From positions 186,001 to 250,000 of the forward strand of contig NZ_BPQD01000003.1 of NCBI RefSeq assembly GCF_022179065.1: DNA of 64,000 nucleotides. The letters are read 5' to 3'. The stretch comes from Methylobacterium adhaesivum. Its GTDB lineage: Bacteria; Pseudomonadota; Alphaproteobacteria; Rhizobiales; Beijerinckiaceae. Shown here piece by piece: positions 52,229 through 62,622 of this stretch. Numbering within the stretch: the first letter of the stretch is position 1; each line of letters begins with the position of its first letter. Both the position numbers and the translations under genes were made by a program. The notes beneath the pieces were generated by a model. The model made no database searches. It worked only from the letters and a program-made list of their open reading frames with translations, and was not told the origin of the DNA.

Positions 52229-54208
52229 TCACGGACGGAGTGCGAGCCCGATACCCTCGGCGGGGGCGCGGGCGGCCGGTTCGGTGGCGATCCGGTCGGG
52301 CGGCAGCCCGGCCTGGAGCAGGTATTCGGTGAGGGCGAGGGCGCGCTGGCGCGCCAGGTCCGGCTCGGGTTCGGCCGGGGCCTCGGCGGCCGGTTTCTCG
52401 GGCGGGGCCTTCGCCTTCTGGGCCTTGCCGGGCTTGTCCTTGTCCTTGGCGGTCGCCTTGGCCCTGGTGTCCGTGGCTTTGGCCTCCGTGGCCTTCTCGA
52501 CGGAGGCCGTGCTCTCGACGGCGGTCTCGACGGCGGGTTTCGGGCCCGGCGCGGCGCCTGCCGGGTCGGTGTGCCCCGACACCGCGAGGCGGCCGGCCGG
52601 GCAGGCCTTGGCCCAGGCGGCCACGGCGTCGAGGAGGGGCTGGAACGGGGCCGGCACCGTGGCGCTACCGGCGGGGAACGCGAGGGGCTTCGGGGGTTCG
52701 AGGGCGGCGAACCGCGTTCGGCAGGCCGCGTCGTCCGGTCCGGTGGCGACGCCCGGCACCGCGATCGCCGCGCTGCCCTGCCAGCCGACGGGCAGCGTCC
52801 GGGGCAGGCCCGCCTCGAGGCGCCGCGCGCCTTCGGGATAGAGACTGTCGCCCGTGAGGGTGAGGTCGCGGTCGGCCACCCGCACCTCTCCGCGCGCCAG
52901 CACCGAGAGCGCGTTGATCCCCGCCTCCAGGGCCTCCGGCAGGCCCGGGGGCGCGCCGTCCGCCAACCGGCTCCGGTCGACGATCCGCTCATGGAAGAAT
53001 TTTGGGCGCAGGGCGGCGAGCACCCGCGCGCGGGTGGCGGCATCGGGCAGGTGACCGCCGAGGGTGACGCTGTCGGGCTCGCGCCGCACCTGCACGCGGT
53101 AGGGCTTGAGCGGCCGGCTTTCGAGATTGACGGGGCCGGCCTCGACCCCGGCGGGGCGCCCGTCGCGCATCAGGGCGGCGATCTCGCCCGAGGCCTGCCC
53201 GTCGAGGACGATGCCGGTGACCGTCACGGCGCCCCCGGCGAAGCTGACCCGTCCCTCCTGTAGCAGGGCGGCGAGGCGCAGCGCGAAGGAGGCGAGGCTC
53301 GCCGGATCGATCCGGGCATCGAGACCCCGCGCCGTGCGTGTCTCGTCGAGGATGCCGGCCCCTTCGGCGATCTCCGTGGCGCCGGCGCGCAGGGCGGCGC
53401 GGGCGCTCTCCGAGACCACGTGGCCGGTCAGGCCGACGCCGCCGCCGGGGGCACGCAGGATGGCGAAGGCGAAGTCCGGAACCCGCGCCGGCAGGATCTC
53501 GATGGTCCCGAGGGTGAACCCCGTCGGCGGGGTCGCGAGGGCCGCGCGCAGGGCGGCCTCCTCCTCCGTCGAGACCGCCTCGCCCCGGATCGACAGGCGG
53601 GTGTCGGAGAGGTCCGCCCGGGCCCCGGGCCGCAGGGCCCTGAGGGCCAGGACGGCGTCGGACGCGGCCTCCCGGAACTCCGCCGGAGCGCCGTAGGCCG
53701 CGTGGGTCGAATCGGTGATCTGGGTGCCGGGCGCCAGGACCGAACCCATGGCCTCGGCCAGGGCGCGCGGGCCGATCTCCGCCGGGCGGTTGCCCGAGAG
53801 TTCGATGCGGTCCGGCCCCGTGCGCGTCGCCGACCAGACGAAGGGCGCGGCGGTCTCGACGAGGCCGAGGTCCCCCTCGATTCGGCGCAGGCCCGGCAGG
53901 GCGGCGAGCCGCGTGTTGGCGCCGTCCCGCGCGGCGGCATCGGGCGCCTCGCCCGAGACGATGAGGTCGCGGCCCCGCGCCGTCGCCGTCAGCCAGGGCT
54001 CGGCCCCGGCCCGTGCCGTGTCCTGCACCACCTGCCCGGCTTGCTCCGCGAGGTGGGCTTCCAGGGGCGGCGTCACGACGGGCACGGCGACGCCGAGGAG
54101 GACGGCGAGGCCGGGCAGGCCGACGAGCCAGCCGAATCGGCGGACTTGGTTGCGAAGGAAGGCGGACACGGGGATTCCGGTGACGGGCGGCGCGCGATGC
54201 CGCCTCAC
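52229..54208 (-). CDS. OmpA-family protein with BON-like repeats
   Basis: A 659-aa envelope protein with an N-terminal TM segment (about 28-48, WLVGLPGLAVLLGVAVPVV), then three to four BON-like units (for example VSGEAPDAAARDGANTRLA, TGHVVSESARAALRAGA), and a C-terminal OmpA-like domain with SGHTDPAGAAPG and RQRALALTEYLLQAG. About 50 residues of Lys/Ala/Pro/Glu low-complexity sequence (about 565-615) interrupt the OmpA-like domain between these two motifs. It likely anchors to peptidoglycan; a precise role is unknown. The start could instead be a GTG at 54169. A small membrane protein follows. Confidence 0.75.
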   Translation of the reverse strand: MRRHRAPPVTGIPVSAFLRNQVRRFGWLVGLPGLAVLLGVAVPVVTPPLEAHLAEQAGQVVQDTARAGAEPWLTATARGRDLIVSGEAPDAAARDGANTRLAALPGLRRIEGDLGLVETAAPFVWSATRTGPDRIELSGNRPAEIGPRALAEAMGSVLAPGTQITDSTHAAYGAPAEFREAASDAVLALRALRPGARADLSDTRLSIRGEAVSTEEEAALRAALATPPTGFTLGTIEILPARVPDFAFAILRAPGGGVGLTGHVVSESARAALRAGATEIAEGAGILDETRTARGLDARIDPASLASFALRLAALLQEGRVSFAGGAVTVTGIVLDGQASGEIAALMRDGRPAGVEAGPVNLESRPLKPYRVQVRREPDSVTLGGHLPDAATRARVLAALRPKFFHERIVDRSRLADGAPPGLPEALEAGINALSVLARGEVRVADRDLTLTGDSLYPEGARRLEAGLPRTLPVGWQGSAAIAVPGVATGPDDAACRTRFAALEPPKPLAFPAGSATVPAPFQPLLDAVAAWAKACPAGRLAVSGHTDPAGAAPGPKPAVETAVESTASVEKATEAKATDTRAKATAKDKDKPGKAQKAKAPPEKPAAEAPAEPEPDLARQRALALTEYLLQAGLPPDRIATEPAARAPAEGIGLALRP

Positions 54209-54240
54209 ATCACACCGCCTTCACGGCATCATGAAGGCCG

Positions 54241-56070
54241 TCAGGCGTCGCGCAGCATCTCCAGTTCGAGCCAGCGGTCCTCGGCCGCGCCGAGCTGGGT
54301 CTCGGCCTCCGCCAGGAGGGCGGACGCCTTGGCGAAGCGCGCCGGATCGCGGGCGTAGAGTTGCGGGTCGGCCAGCACCGCGCGCAGCTTGGCGATGTCG
54401 GATTCGAGCTTCTTCATCCGCTCCGGCAGGGTCTTCAGTTCGTGCTGGTCCTTGAAGCCGAGCTTGCCCTTGGGCGACGCGGTCTCCGCTTTGGTGGTTT
54501 CCTTGGCGCTGTCCGCGGCCTTGCGCTGCTCGGCCCGGCCGGCGCGGGTGGTGGAGGCCACGGTGCGGGCCTGCACCCCCTGGCCGCGCTGGGCGATCAT
54601 GTCGGTGTAGCCGCCGGCATACTCGATCCAGGCGCCCTCCCCCTCGCTGACGAGGACGCTGCCCACCACCCGGTCGAGGAAGTCGCGGTCGTGGCTCACC
54701 AGGATCAGGGTGCCGGAATAATCGGTGAGCATCTCCTGCAGGAGGTCGAGGGTCTCGAGATCGAGGTCGTTGGTCGGCTCGTCGAGCACCAGGAGGTTGG
54801 CGGGTTGTGCCAGGGCGCGGGCGATGAGGAGGCGGTTGCGCTCGCCGCCCGACAGGACGCTGACCGGCGTCCTGGCTTGCTCGGGGGCGAACAGAAAATC
54901 CTTCATGTAGCCGATGACGTGGCGGCTCACCCCGCCCACGGTGACGGAGTCGCCGCTGCCGCCGGTGAGGACCTCCGTCACCGTCATCGACGGCTCCAGC
55001 ACCGCGCGGGTCTGGTCGAGGAGCATCATCTTGAGGTTGGTGCCGAGCGCGATGGTGCCGGAATCCGGCGGCTGCTGCCCGGTGAGCAGGTTGATGAGGG
55101 TGGTCTTGCCGGCGCCGTTCGGGCCGACGATGCCGAGGCGGTCGCCGCGCATCACGCGGATCGACAGGTCGGCCACGATGGTGCGCTCGCCGTAGGCCTT
55201 CGTGGCGCCCTTGGCCTCGACCACCAGGGCGCCCGAGGGATCGGCCTCCGTCGAACTCATGGTGGCGGTGCCGACGGGGCGGCGGTCCTCGCGCCGGTCC
55301 TTGCGCAGCTGTTGCAGGTTGCCGAGGCGCCGGACGTTGCGCTTGCGCCGGGCGGTGACGCCGTAGCGCAGCCAATGCTCCTCGTCGGCGATCTTGCGCT
55401 CGAGCTTGTGCCGGTCGCGCTCCTCCTCCTCGAAGAAGGCGTCGCGCCACGCCTCGAAGGTGGCAAAGCCCTGCTCGATCCGCCGGGTGGTGCCCCGGTC
55501 GAGCCAGACCGTGGTCTTCGACAGGGCCGAGAGGAAGCGCCTGTCGTGCGAGATGAGGACAAGGGCGCCGCGCACGCTCTTCAGCTCGGCCTCCAGCCAC
55601 TCGATGGCCGGCAGGTCGAGGTGGTTGGTGGGCTCGTCCAGCAGCAGCACGTCGGGCTCGGGCGCCAGCGCCTGGGCAAGCGCCACGCGCCGGCCCTCGC
55701 CGCCCGACAGCTGCGACGGGTCCTCCGCACCGGTCATGCCGAGACTCTCCAGCAGGTAGCGGGCGCGGTAGGCGTCGTCGCCGTGGGTGAGGCCGGATTC
55801 GACGAAGTCGAGGGTGGTCTTGAACCCCGAGAAGTCCGGCTCCTGGGCGAGATACCGGATCGTGGTGCCGGGCTGGACGAAACGCACGCCCTTGTCGGGC
55901 TCCACCAGCCCGGCGGCGATCTTCATGAGGGTCGATTTGCCCGAGCCGTTGCGGCCGACGAGGCAGGTGCGTTCGCCCGGCGAGATCGCCAGTTCGGCCC
56001 GTTCGATGAGCGGCGTGCCGCCGAACGTGAGGGCGACGTCTTGAAGGGTGAGGAGCGGGGGAGCGGCCAT
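54241..56070 (-). CDS. uup: ABC-F ATPase Uup
   Basis: A soluble 609-aa ABC-F protein of the Uup type. Domain 1 has GRNGSGKST, SQLSGGEGRR and LLLDEPTNHLD; domain 2 has GPNGAGKTT, SVLSGGERNR and LVLDEPTNDLD. The C-terminal 90 residues form the basic coiled coil that in Uup binds DNA and the ribosome. I chose the ATG at 56070 (MAAPPLLTLQ). This is the second ABC-F protein in the window, the first being YheS-like. Confidence 0.92.
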   Translation of the reverse strand: MAAPPLLTLQDVALTFGGTPLIERAELAISPGERTCLVGRNGSGKSTLMKIAAGLVEPDKGVRFVQPGTTIRYLAQEPDFSGFKTTLDFVESGLTHGDDAYRARYLLESLGMTGAEDPSQLSGGEGRRVALAQALAPEPDVLLLDEPTNHLDLPAIEWLEAELKSVRGALVLISHDRRFLSALSKTTVWLDRGTTRRIEQGFATFEAWRDAFFEEEERDRHKLERKIADEEHWLRYGVTARRKRNVRRLGNLQQLRKDRREDRRPVGTATMSSTEADPSGALVVEAKGATKAYGERTIVADLSIRVMRGDRLGIVGPNGAGKTTLINLLTGQQPPDSGTIALGTNLKMMLLDQTRAVLEPSMTVTEVLTGGSGDSVTVGGVSRHVIGYMKDFLFAPEQARTPVSVLSGGERNRLLIARALAQPANLLVLDEPTNDLDLETLDLLQEMLTDYSGTLILVSHDRDFLDRVVGSVLVSEGEGAWIEYAGGYTDMIAQRGQGVQARTVASTTRAGRAEQRKAADSAKETTKAETASPKGKLGFKDQHELKTLPERMKKLESDIAKLRAVLADPQLYARDPARFAKASALLAEAETQLGAAEDRWLELEMLRDA

Positions 56071-56151
56071 GGCCGGGCTTATGGCAGTGCCGGCGCCCGC
56101 GAACAAATCGTTCGGGGCGCCGGACGCACGCGGCCTGAGCGGTGGTGCGGT

Positions 56152-56376
56152 CTACATCACCGGGTTGGCGGGTCCCGTGGGGGCGGGGCCGACGTCGGGG
56201 CCGATGCCCGGATCGTTCACCGGGATCTCGGCGGGCGTCACGTCGGGCGCCTCCGTCGGGGAGCGCCCCGGAAAGTCCGGCTCCGGCAGATCGGGACCGG
56301 GCGGCGGCGTCTGCGGTGCCTCGTAGGGCGTCTCGGGCACGGGCGCTTCGGGGATCGGGGAGCCGGGATTCGACAT
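56152..56376 (-). CDS. small proline-rich protein
   Basis: A 74-aa protein made mostly of Pro, Glu, Asp and Gly (NPGSPIPEAPVPETPYEAPQ-type wording). It is a compositionally biased, disordered protein; I cannot assign a function. It is in the same orientation as uup, the PHA-system protein and rlpA. Such small Pro-rich proteins are seen in related genomes, but that is from memory. Confidence 0.55.
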   Translation of the reverse strand: MSNPGSPIPEAPVPETPYEAPQTPPPGPDLPEPDFPGRSPTEAPDVTPAEIPVNDPGIGPDVGPAPTGPANPVM

Positions 56377-56445
56377 GGATTGGCCTCGCGAAAGGTCGGG
56401 GCTGAAGAACGGGCGCCCGACGCGACGGTTCCGAGCCTGCCCCGG

Positions 56446-56760
56446 CTACTTCTTCGTGAGGAGCAGGTTGCCCTCCTGGCCGAGCTTCTTCTGGATGCGC
56501 TCGGCGAACAGGGCCAGGAGCAGCGGCAGCCGCACCTCGACCCGCACGGTCTCGGGGCGCACGTCCACCTGCCCGTCGACCTTCTGGCCCATGGCCGCCA
56601 TGGCGAAGTCGAGGCGATCGTCGGTCCAGGTCATCCGGTCGACGGCGATGCCGGTCTTGCCGAGCATGCCCTGGACCTGATCCAGGCCCTCGGCGATGCG
56701 CCGGCGGGCTTCGGCGAGGCCGAGTTCATGCGGAATTTCGACGATCAGGGGCTTGGGCAT
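56446..56760 (-). CDS. polyhydroxyalkanoic acid system family protein
   Basis: A 104-aa protein of the PHA_gran_rgn family (PF09650). Recognised from HELGLAEARRRIAEGLDQ at residues 11-28 and the C-terminal LLALFAERIQKKLGQEGN. Members occur near polyhydroxyalkanoate genes, but none is next to it here. The ATG at 56760 is chosen because the upstream extension has no homology. A palindromic repeat (copy B) lies just upstream. Confidence 0.72.
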   Translation of the reverse strand: MPKPLIVEIPHELGLAEARRRIAEGLDQVQGMLGKTGIAVDRMTWTDDRLDFAMAAMGQKVDGQVDVRPETVRVEVRLPLLLALFAERIQKKLGQEGNLLLTKK

Positions 56761-56782
56761 CAGAGTCCTGCGCGGGTTTGAG

Positions 56783-56861
56783 AGTGCCTCACGAAACGCC
56801 CGGTCACCGCCGGGTCTCACGCCGAGCACGACGGCGCGGCGGGAGCTTCGTGAAAGACACT
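56783..56861 (-). repeat. 79-bp imperfect palindromic repeat, copy B
   Basis: Starts AGTGCCTCACGAAACGCCCG and ends GCTTCGTGAAAGACACT; its ends are imperfect inverted repeats of each other. It is the reverse of copy A and in the same orientation as copy C. It lies upstream of the PHA-system protein. Confidence 0.65.
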
Positions 56862-56952
56862 ACGCCAGCCCCGGACATGGGGACGGCCACCGGCGAGACA
56901 ACGCCGGCGGCCGCGGATCGGCCCGTTTTCGCAGCGGCGCGGCTCTCTAAGG

Positions 56953-57300
56953 TCAGTTCACCACGTGCAAGGCGACGCGGGTCACGCCGCCCAGACCGAT
57001 GGCGCGGGCCGGCCCCTTGGCGAGATCGATGATCCGGCCGCGCACGAACGGCCCCCGGTCGTTGATGCGCACCACAACGGAGCGGCCGTTGCGCTTGTTC
57101 TCCACCCGCACCCGGGTGCCGAAGGGCAAGCTGCGATGGGCCGCCGTCATTCCGTTCGGGTTGAAGCGCTCGCCGTTGGCCGTCTTGCGACCGCTTCCGT
57201 ACCAGGAGGCCGCGCCGCTCTGGGCGGCGGCGGGCAGGCTGGCGAGGGTCATGACGGTTCCGGCGACGGCGGCGGCCACACGAACAGGCTTGATGTTCAT
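56953..57300 (-). CDS. rlpA: RlpA-like septal ring lytic transglycosylase
   Basis: A 115-aa exported protein with signal peptide (residues 1-26, ending PAAAQ) and a single double-psi beta-barrel domain: [35 protein letters not shown], and [20 protein letters not shown]. RlpA cleaves denuded glycan strands at the division site. It is shorter than E. coli RlpA and lacks the SPOR domain, as in many alphaproteobacteria. The ATG at 57300 is chosen; a longer frame is not homologous. Confidence 0.85.
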   Translation of the reverse strand: MNIKPVRVAAAVAGTVMTLASLPAAAQSGAASWYGSGRKTANGERFNPNGMTAAHRSLPFGTRVRVENKRNGRSVVVRINDRGPFVRGRIIDLAKGPARAIGLGGVTRVALHVVN

Positions 57301-59092
<1,792 letters not shown>

Positions 59093-59120
59093 TTTTTTTG
59101 GACGGACGCCCGGCGCGTTT

Positions 59121-59263
59121 CCTTCTCCCCTCTGCGGGAGAAGGTGGCCCGCGAAGCGGGTCGGATGAGGGGTGCGCCGCATCCGGATGGGGCTTCCCCT
59201 CTTGCGGGACTGCGTCCCGGCCCGCCTGCTCCGCAGGCACCCTCCCCCGCAGAGGGGGGAGGG
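59121..59263. repeat. cluster of palindromic mini-repeats between ccrM and mutY
   Basis: Several hairpins lie side by side: CCTTCTCCC/GGGAGAAGG (59121-59144), CCCGC/GCGGG shortly after, and CCCTCCCCC/GGGGGAGGG (59240-59263). This pattern (CTTCTCC...GGAGAAGG then GTCGGATGAGGGG) resembles short intergenic palindromes common in Rhizobiales. It lies between two convergent genes, so it may double as a terminator. Confidence 0.7.
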
Positions 59264-59276
59264 TTCGCGCCCGACC

Positions 59277-60599
59277 TTATCTGCGCGTTCTCGGCCGCCC
59301 GCGCTTGCGCGCCACGTCCGGCGGCGCTGCCTCCTCCCCCTCCCCAAAGAACCCCTCCCCGTCCTCGGGCGGAGGCGGCACGGCCGCGACTCGTGGCGCG
59401 GGCTTCGGCACGGGGCGAAAGCTCGGCGGCGGCGGCGGGGCTTCCTCCTCCGGCTCCGCGAAGAGCGGCGTGTCGGGAATCACCCGCATGGCCTTCGGGC
59501 GCCCACGTTTGACCGGCTCCGGCTTCGGATCGAAGGCGTGGGCGAGCACCTTCTTCATCACGCCCGGCAGGGGCTCGTCGTCGAGATCGCGCCGGGGCGT
59601 GAAGCGCATGCCGGCGGGGGGCTGCGTGCTCAGGGCCACGCGGGCGAAGAACACCGTCAGCTCCAGGGGGAAATGCGTGAAGCCGTGGCGCACGAGGCCG
59701 GGCAGCCGCTTCCAGCGGGCGTCGAACGGCGCGTCGAGGAGCGCCTGGGCCGGGTCGTAATCGGGCTCCCACGGGCTCATGGGCGGTTCGGCCATGGCGC
59801 CGAGCAGCCCCTCGGGCGGGCGGGTGCGCAAGAGGATCGCCTCGTCGCCGGCTCGCACCGCGACGAAGGCCGCGCCCCGGCGGAGCGTCCCCTTCACGGC
59901 TTTGAGTTTTCGCGGGAACGTCTCCTGCGTACCGGCGGCGCGGGCGCGGCACGGCGCCATCCAGGGACACAGGGCGCAGGCCGGGCGCTTGGGGGTGCAG
60001 ATCGTGGCGCCGAGATCCATCACGGCCTGTGCGAAGTCGCCCGGCCGGTCGTCGGGCACCAGGGCCTGCGTCACCACGCGGACCTCGGCGCGGGCCGCCG
60101 GCATCAGGGTCTCGATGGCGTGGAGCCGCGTCATCACCCGCTCGACGTTGCCGTCGACGGCGGCCTCCGGGCGGCCGAACGCGATGGCCGCGATGGCGCC
60201 GGCCGTGTAGGCGCCGACCCCCGGCAGCTTCCTCAGGCCCACGAGGGTGTCGGGAAACGCGCCTGCTGCCGCCACGGCCTTGGCGCAGGCATGGAGGTTG
60301 CGGGCGCGGGAATAGTAACCGAGCCCGGCCCAAGCCGACATCACCGCCTCGTCGGGTGCGGCCGCCAGGGCGTCGACGGAGGGAAACCGCTCGAGGAACT
60401 TGTGGAAGTAGGGTTTGACCGCCGCGATGGTGGTCTGCTGCAGCATCACCTCGGACAGCCAGATCCGGTACGGGTCCGGCGCCTCGCCCGGCAGGGCGCG
60501 CCAGGGCAGCACGCGGCGATGCCGGTCGTACCAGGCCAGAAGCTCCGTCGCCTCGGGGGCTGGAAGGGGGGTGTCGGTCACGGGGCTCGACCCTGGCAT
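59277..60599 (-). CDS. mutY: A/G-specific adenine glycosylase with AT-hook tail
   Basis: Removes adenine mispaired with 8-oxoG. The N-terminal catalytic domain has LSEVMLQQT (catalytic Glu), helix-hairpin-helix LPGVGAYTAGAIAA, catalytic Asp in AVDGNVERV, and the iron-sulfur cysteines in CTPKRPACALCPWMAPC. A C-terminal MutT-like part follows (about 230-350). The last 90 residues carry two basic motifs, KRGRPK and KRGRPR, resembling AT-hooks, separated by a Pro/Glu-rich linker. The ATG at 60599 gives 440 aa. Confidence 0.9.
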   Translation of the reverse strand: MPGSSPVTDTPLPAPEATELLAWYDRHRRVLPWRALPGEAPDPYRIWLSEVMLQQTTIAAVKPYFHKFLERFPSVDALAAAPDEAVMSAWAGLGYYSRARNLHACAKAVAAAGAFPDTLVGLRKLPGVGAYTAGAIAAIAFGRPEAAVDGNVERVMTRLHAIETLMPAARAEVRVVTQALVPDDRPGDFAQAVMDLGATICTPKRPACALCPWMAPCRARAAGTQETFPRKLKAVKGTLRRGAAFVAVRAGDEAILLRTRPPEGLLGAMAEPPMSPWEPDYDPAQALLDAPFDARWKRLPGLVRHGFTHFPLELTVFFARVALSTQPPAGMRFTPRRDLDDEPLPGVMKKVLAHAFDPKPEPVKRGRPKAMRVIPDTPLFAEPEEEAPPPPPSFRPVPKPAPRVAAVPPPPEDGEGFFGEGEEAAPPDVARKRGRPRTRR

Positions 60600-60642
60600 G
60601 GGCGCCCGTCCTACCCCGGCGGCGGAGCGCATCCAACCCTTC

Positions 60643-60674
60643 GCCACCGTCCCTTCGCGCCACCGTCCCTTCGC
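60643..60674. repeat. 16-bp tandem duplication upstream of mutY
   Basis: GCCACCGTCCCTTCGC is repeated twice without change (60643-60658 and 60659-60674) in the gap between mutY and the DUF721 gene. Confidence 0.85.
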
Positions 60675-60746
60675 GCCGTCGGCAACGCCGTGCTAACCAT
60701 TCGGGGCCGATACCGGCGGGATCGTGGGAGAGACGGAACGGTGCGC

Positions 60747-61244
60747 ATGGCGCGGGTGAAGCCCCTGGCCGAACTGCTCGATGCCTGCATCGGCCCGGCC
60801 TTCGCCGCGCAGGGCTTCGCCTCCACGGACATCCTCGCCGCGTGGCCCGAGATCGTCGGCGAGCGCCTCGCCCGCTACTGCCAGCCCTCGAAGCTCGAAT
60901 GGCCGCGCCGGCGCCGGCGCGAGGAGGAGGGCCGGCCCGATCCCGGCACCCTCGTGGTGCGGGTCGAGGGCGTGTTCGCCCTCGAACTCCAGCACCTCGC
61001 CCCCGTGGTGATCCAGCGCATCAACGCCCATTACGGCTGGGCCTGCGTCGCCAAGATCGTCCTGCGCCAGGGCCGGGTCGACCGCATCGGCCGGAAAGTG
61101 CCGCCGCCGGTGATCGATCCCGTCCGCCGCGGCGAAGTGGCGCTCGCGGTCGGCACCATCGGCGACGACGCCCTGCGCGACGCCCTCGACCGCCTCGGCA
61201 CGGCGGTGGTGGCGACGTCCTCCAAGGCCGCTCCGAGGCGCTGA
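60747..61244 (+). CDS. DUF721 (DciA-like) protein
   Basis: A 165-aa member of the DUF721 family, related to DciA, the replicative-helicase loader. Recognised from AWPEIVGERLARYCQPSKLEW near 34-54 and the LQHLAPVVIQRINAHYGW stretch. An in-frame GTG lies six bases upstream (60741). Its role in helicase loading is inferred from family membership only. It is followed by a DsbA-type gene on the same strand after 89 bases. Confidence 0.8.
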   Translation: MARVKPLAELLDACIGPAFAAQGFASTDILAAWPEIVGERLARYCQPSKLEWPRRRRREEEGRPDPGTLVVRVEGVFALELQHLAPVVIQRINAHYGWACVAKIVLRQGRVDRIGRKVPPPVIDPVRRGEVALAVGTIGDDALRDALDRLGTAVVATSSKAAPRR

Positions 61245-61333
61245 GAGTCCCTCCCGCCTTGTCAGGAGGCCCAGGGGATTCTACCGCAGACGCCAGACGA
61301 TACCCCGGTCCGCAAGCGGAGCCAGTCACAGCC

Positions 61334-61990
61334 ATGATCACCCGGCGCGACGCCATCAAAGCCACCGGTCTCGCCCTCGGCGCGGCGACCCTCCTGCCCC
61401 GGTTCACCCTGGATGCGTTCGCGCAAGGGGCCGTGAACCTCTCGACCCTGATGGAGCCCGGACCGCTGGGCGACGTCTGGCTCGGTCCGAAGGACGCCAA
61501 GGTCACGATCATCGAGTATGCCTCGATGACCTGTTCGCACTGCGCCGCCTTCCACCGCACGACGTATCCGCTCCTGAAGGAGCGCTACATCGACACCGGC
61601 AAGGTGCGCTTCACATTGCGCGAATTCCCCCTCGACCCGCTGGCCACCGCCGCCTTCATGCTGGCGCGCTGCGACGGCGACGCGAAGTACTATCCCATCA
61701 CCGATCTCTTGTTCGACCAGCAGCAGGCCTGGGCCTACGTCCAGAAGCCGCAATCGCCCGTGGACGCCCTGGAGCAGATGCTGCGCCAGGCCGGCTACTC
61801 GAAGGACAAGTTCGAGGCCTGCCTCAAGGATCAGAAGCTCTACGGAGCGATCAACGCCGTGAAGCAGAAGGGCATGGACACCTTCAAGGTCGATTCCACG
61901 CCGACCTTCTTCATCAACGGCGAGCGATACACCGGCGAGATGTCCATCGAGGGCATGGAAAAGGTGATCAAGCCAATTCTGGGCGCCTGA
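61334..61990 (+). CDS. DsbA-type thiol:disulfide oxidoreductase
   Basis: A 218-aa exported thioredoxin-fold protein. The N-terminus TRRDAIKATGLALGAATLL looks like a Tat-type signal (twin Arg). The active site CSHC is at residues 67-70, followed by LREFPLDPLATAAF and DSTPTFFING near the C-terminus, the DsbA-like cis-Pro region. In alphaproteobacteria the DUF721-then-DsbA order is common. It is expected to act in the periplasm. Confidence 0.87.
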   Translation: MITRRDAIKATGLALGAATLLPRFTLDAFAQGAVNLSTLMEPGPLGDVWLGPKDAKVTIIEYASMTCSHCAAFHRTTYPLLKERYIDTGKVRFTLREFPLDPLATAAFMLARCDGDAKYYPITDLLFDQQQAWAYVQKPQSPVDALEQMLRQAGYSKDKFEACLKDQKLYGAINAVKQKGMDTFKVDSTPTFFINGERYTGEMSIEGMEKVIKPILGA

Positions 61991-62068
61991 CGCATCGCTT
62001 TCGCGGTGTCGAGGCAAAACGACGTTTTTTCGAGCAAGCGCAAGGGTTTAGGCGGTACCGGGGTCGCC

Positions 62069-62097
62069 TTGACACTCAAGGTGGGCGAAACTATGTT
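62069..62097 (+). promoter_or_regulatory. sigma-70-type promoter of the F0 ATP synthase operon
   Basis: TTGACA (62069-62074) and TATGTT (62092-62097) are 17 bases apart, an ideal spacing. It lies 66 bases before the atpI ATG. Confidence 0.7.
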
Positions 62098-62162
62098 GCC
62101 GCCCGCTTGAAGGAGGCGTTCCGACCGGTTCTCTTCGCTCTCGCCAATGTGAGTTTTCGCGT

Positions 62163-62537
62163 ATGAGCGGCAACGACGCAGGGGACGGGCGCGGCACCGG
62201 TGGGGAGCAAGCGCGGGACGAGGACCTCTCCCAGAGGCTCAAACGTCTCGAGACGCAGATCGAGCGGAAGCGGCCCAGTGCCCCGTCCGGTTCGGCGCCG
62301 CGTTCCGGTTCTTCGACCGGGCCCTCTCCTCTCGGCCAGGCGATGCGACTCTCCACGGAGTTCATCGCCGGCGTCCTGGCGGGGGGCATTCTCGGCTGGA
62401 TGTGCGATCATTTCCTGGGGACGAAACCCTGGGGCCTGATCGTCCTGCTGATGCTGGGCTTCCTGACCGGCGTCTACAACGTCATGCGTGTCTCGGGCGC
62501 TCTCCCGAAGGCGCCGACGAAGGAACGGGACCGCTAG
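62163..62537 (+). CDS. atpI: ATP synthase accessory protein AtpI
   Basis: A 124-aa membrane protein that assists c-ring assembly. The N-terminal half is hydrophilic and Ser/Gly/Arg-rich; the C-terminal half has two TM segments (GVLAGGILGWMCDHFLG and GLIVLLMLGFLTGVYNVM), the AtpI pattern. First gene of the F0 operon. Confidence 0.88.
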   Translation: MSGNDAGDGRGTGGEQARDEDLSQRLKRLETQIERKRPSAPSGSAPRSGSSTGPSPLGQAMRLSTEFIAGVLAGGILGWMCDHFLGTKPWGLIVLLMLGFLTGVYNVMRVSGALPKAPTKERDR

Positions 62538-62622
62538 CGGTTCTGGAAGAGCGCCGCATGCGCGGCTTTTGGTGGTGGCGGGCCCTGCGGCCCGTTCGGT
62601 TTCGAAGAGGACGGGAGCGGCA

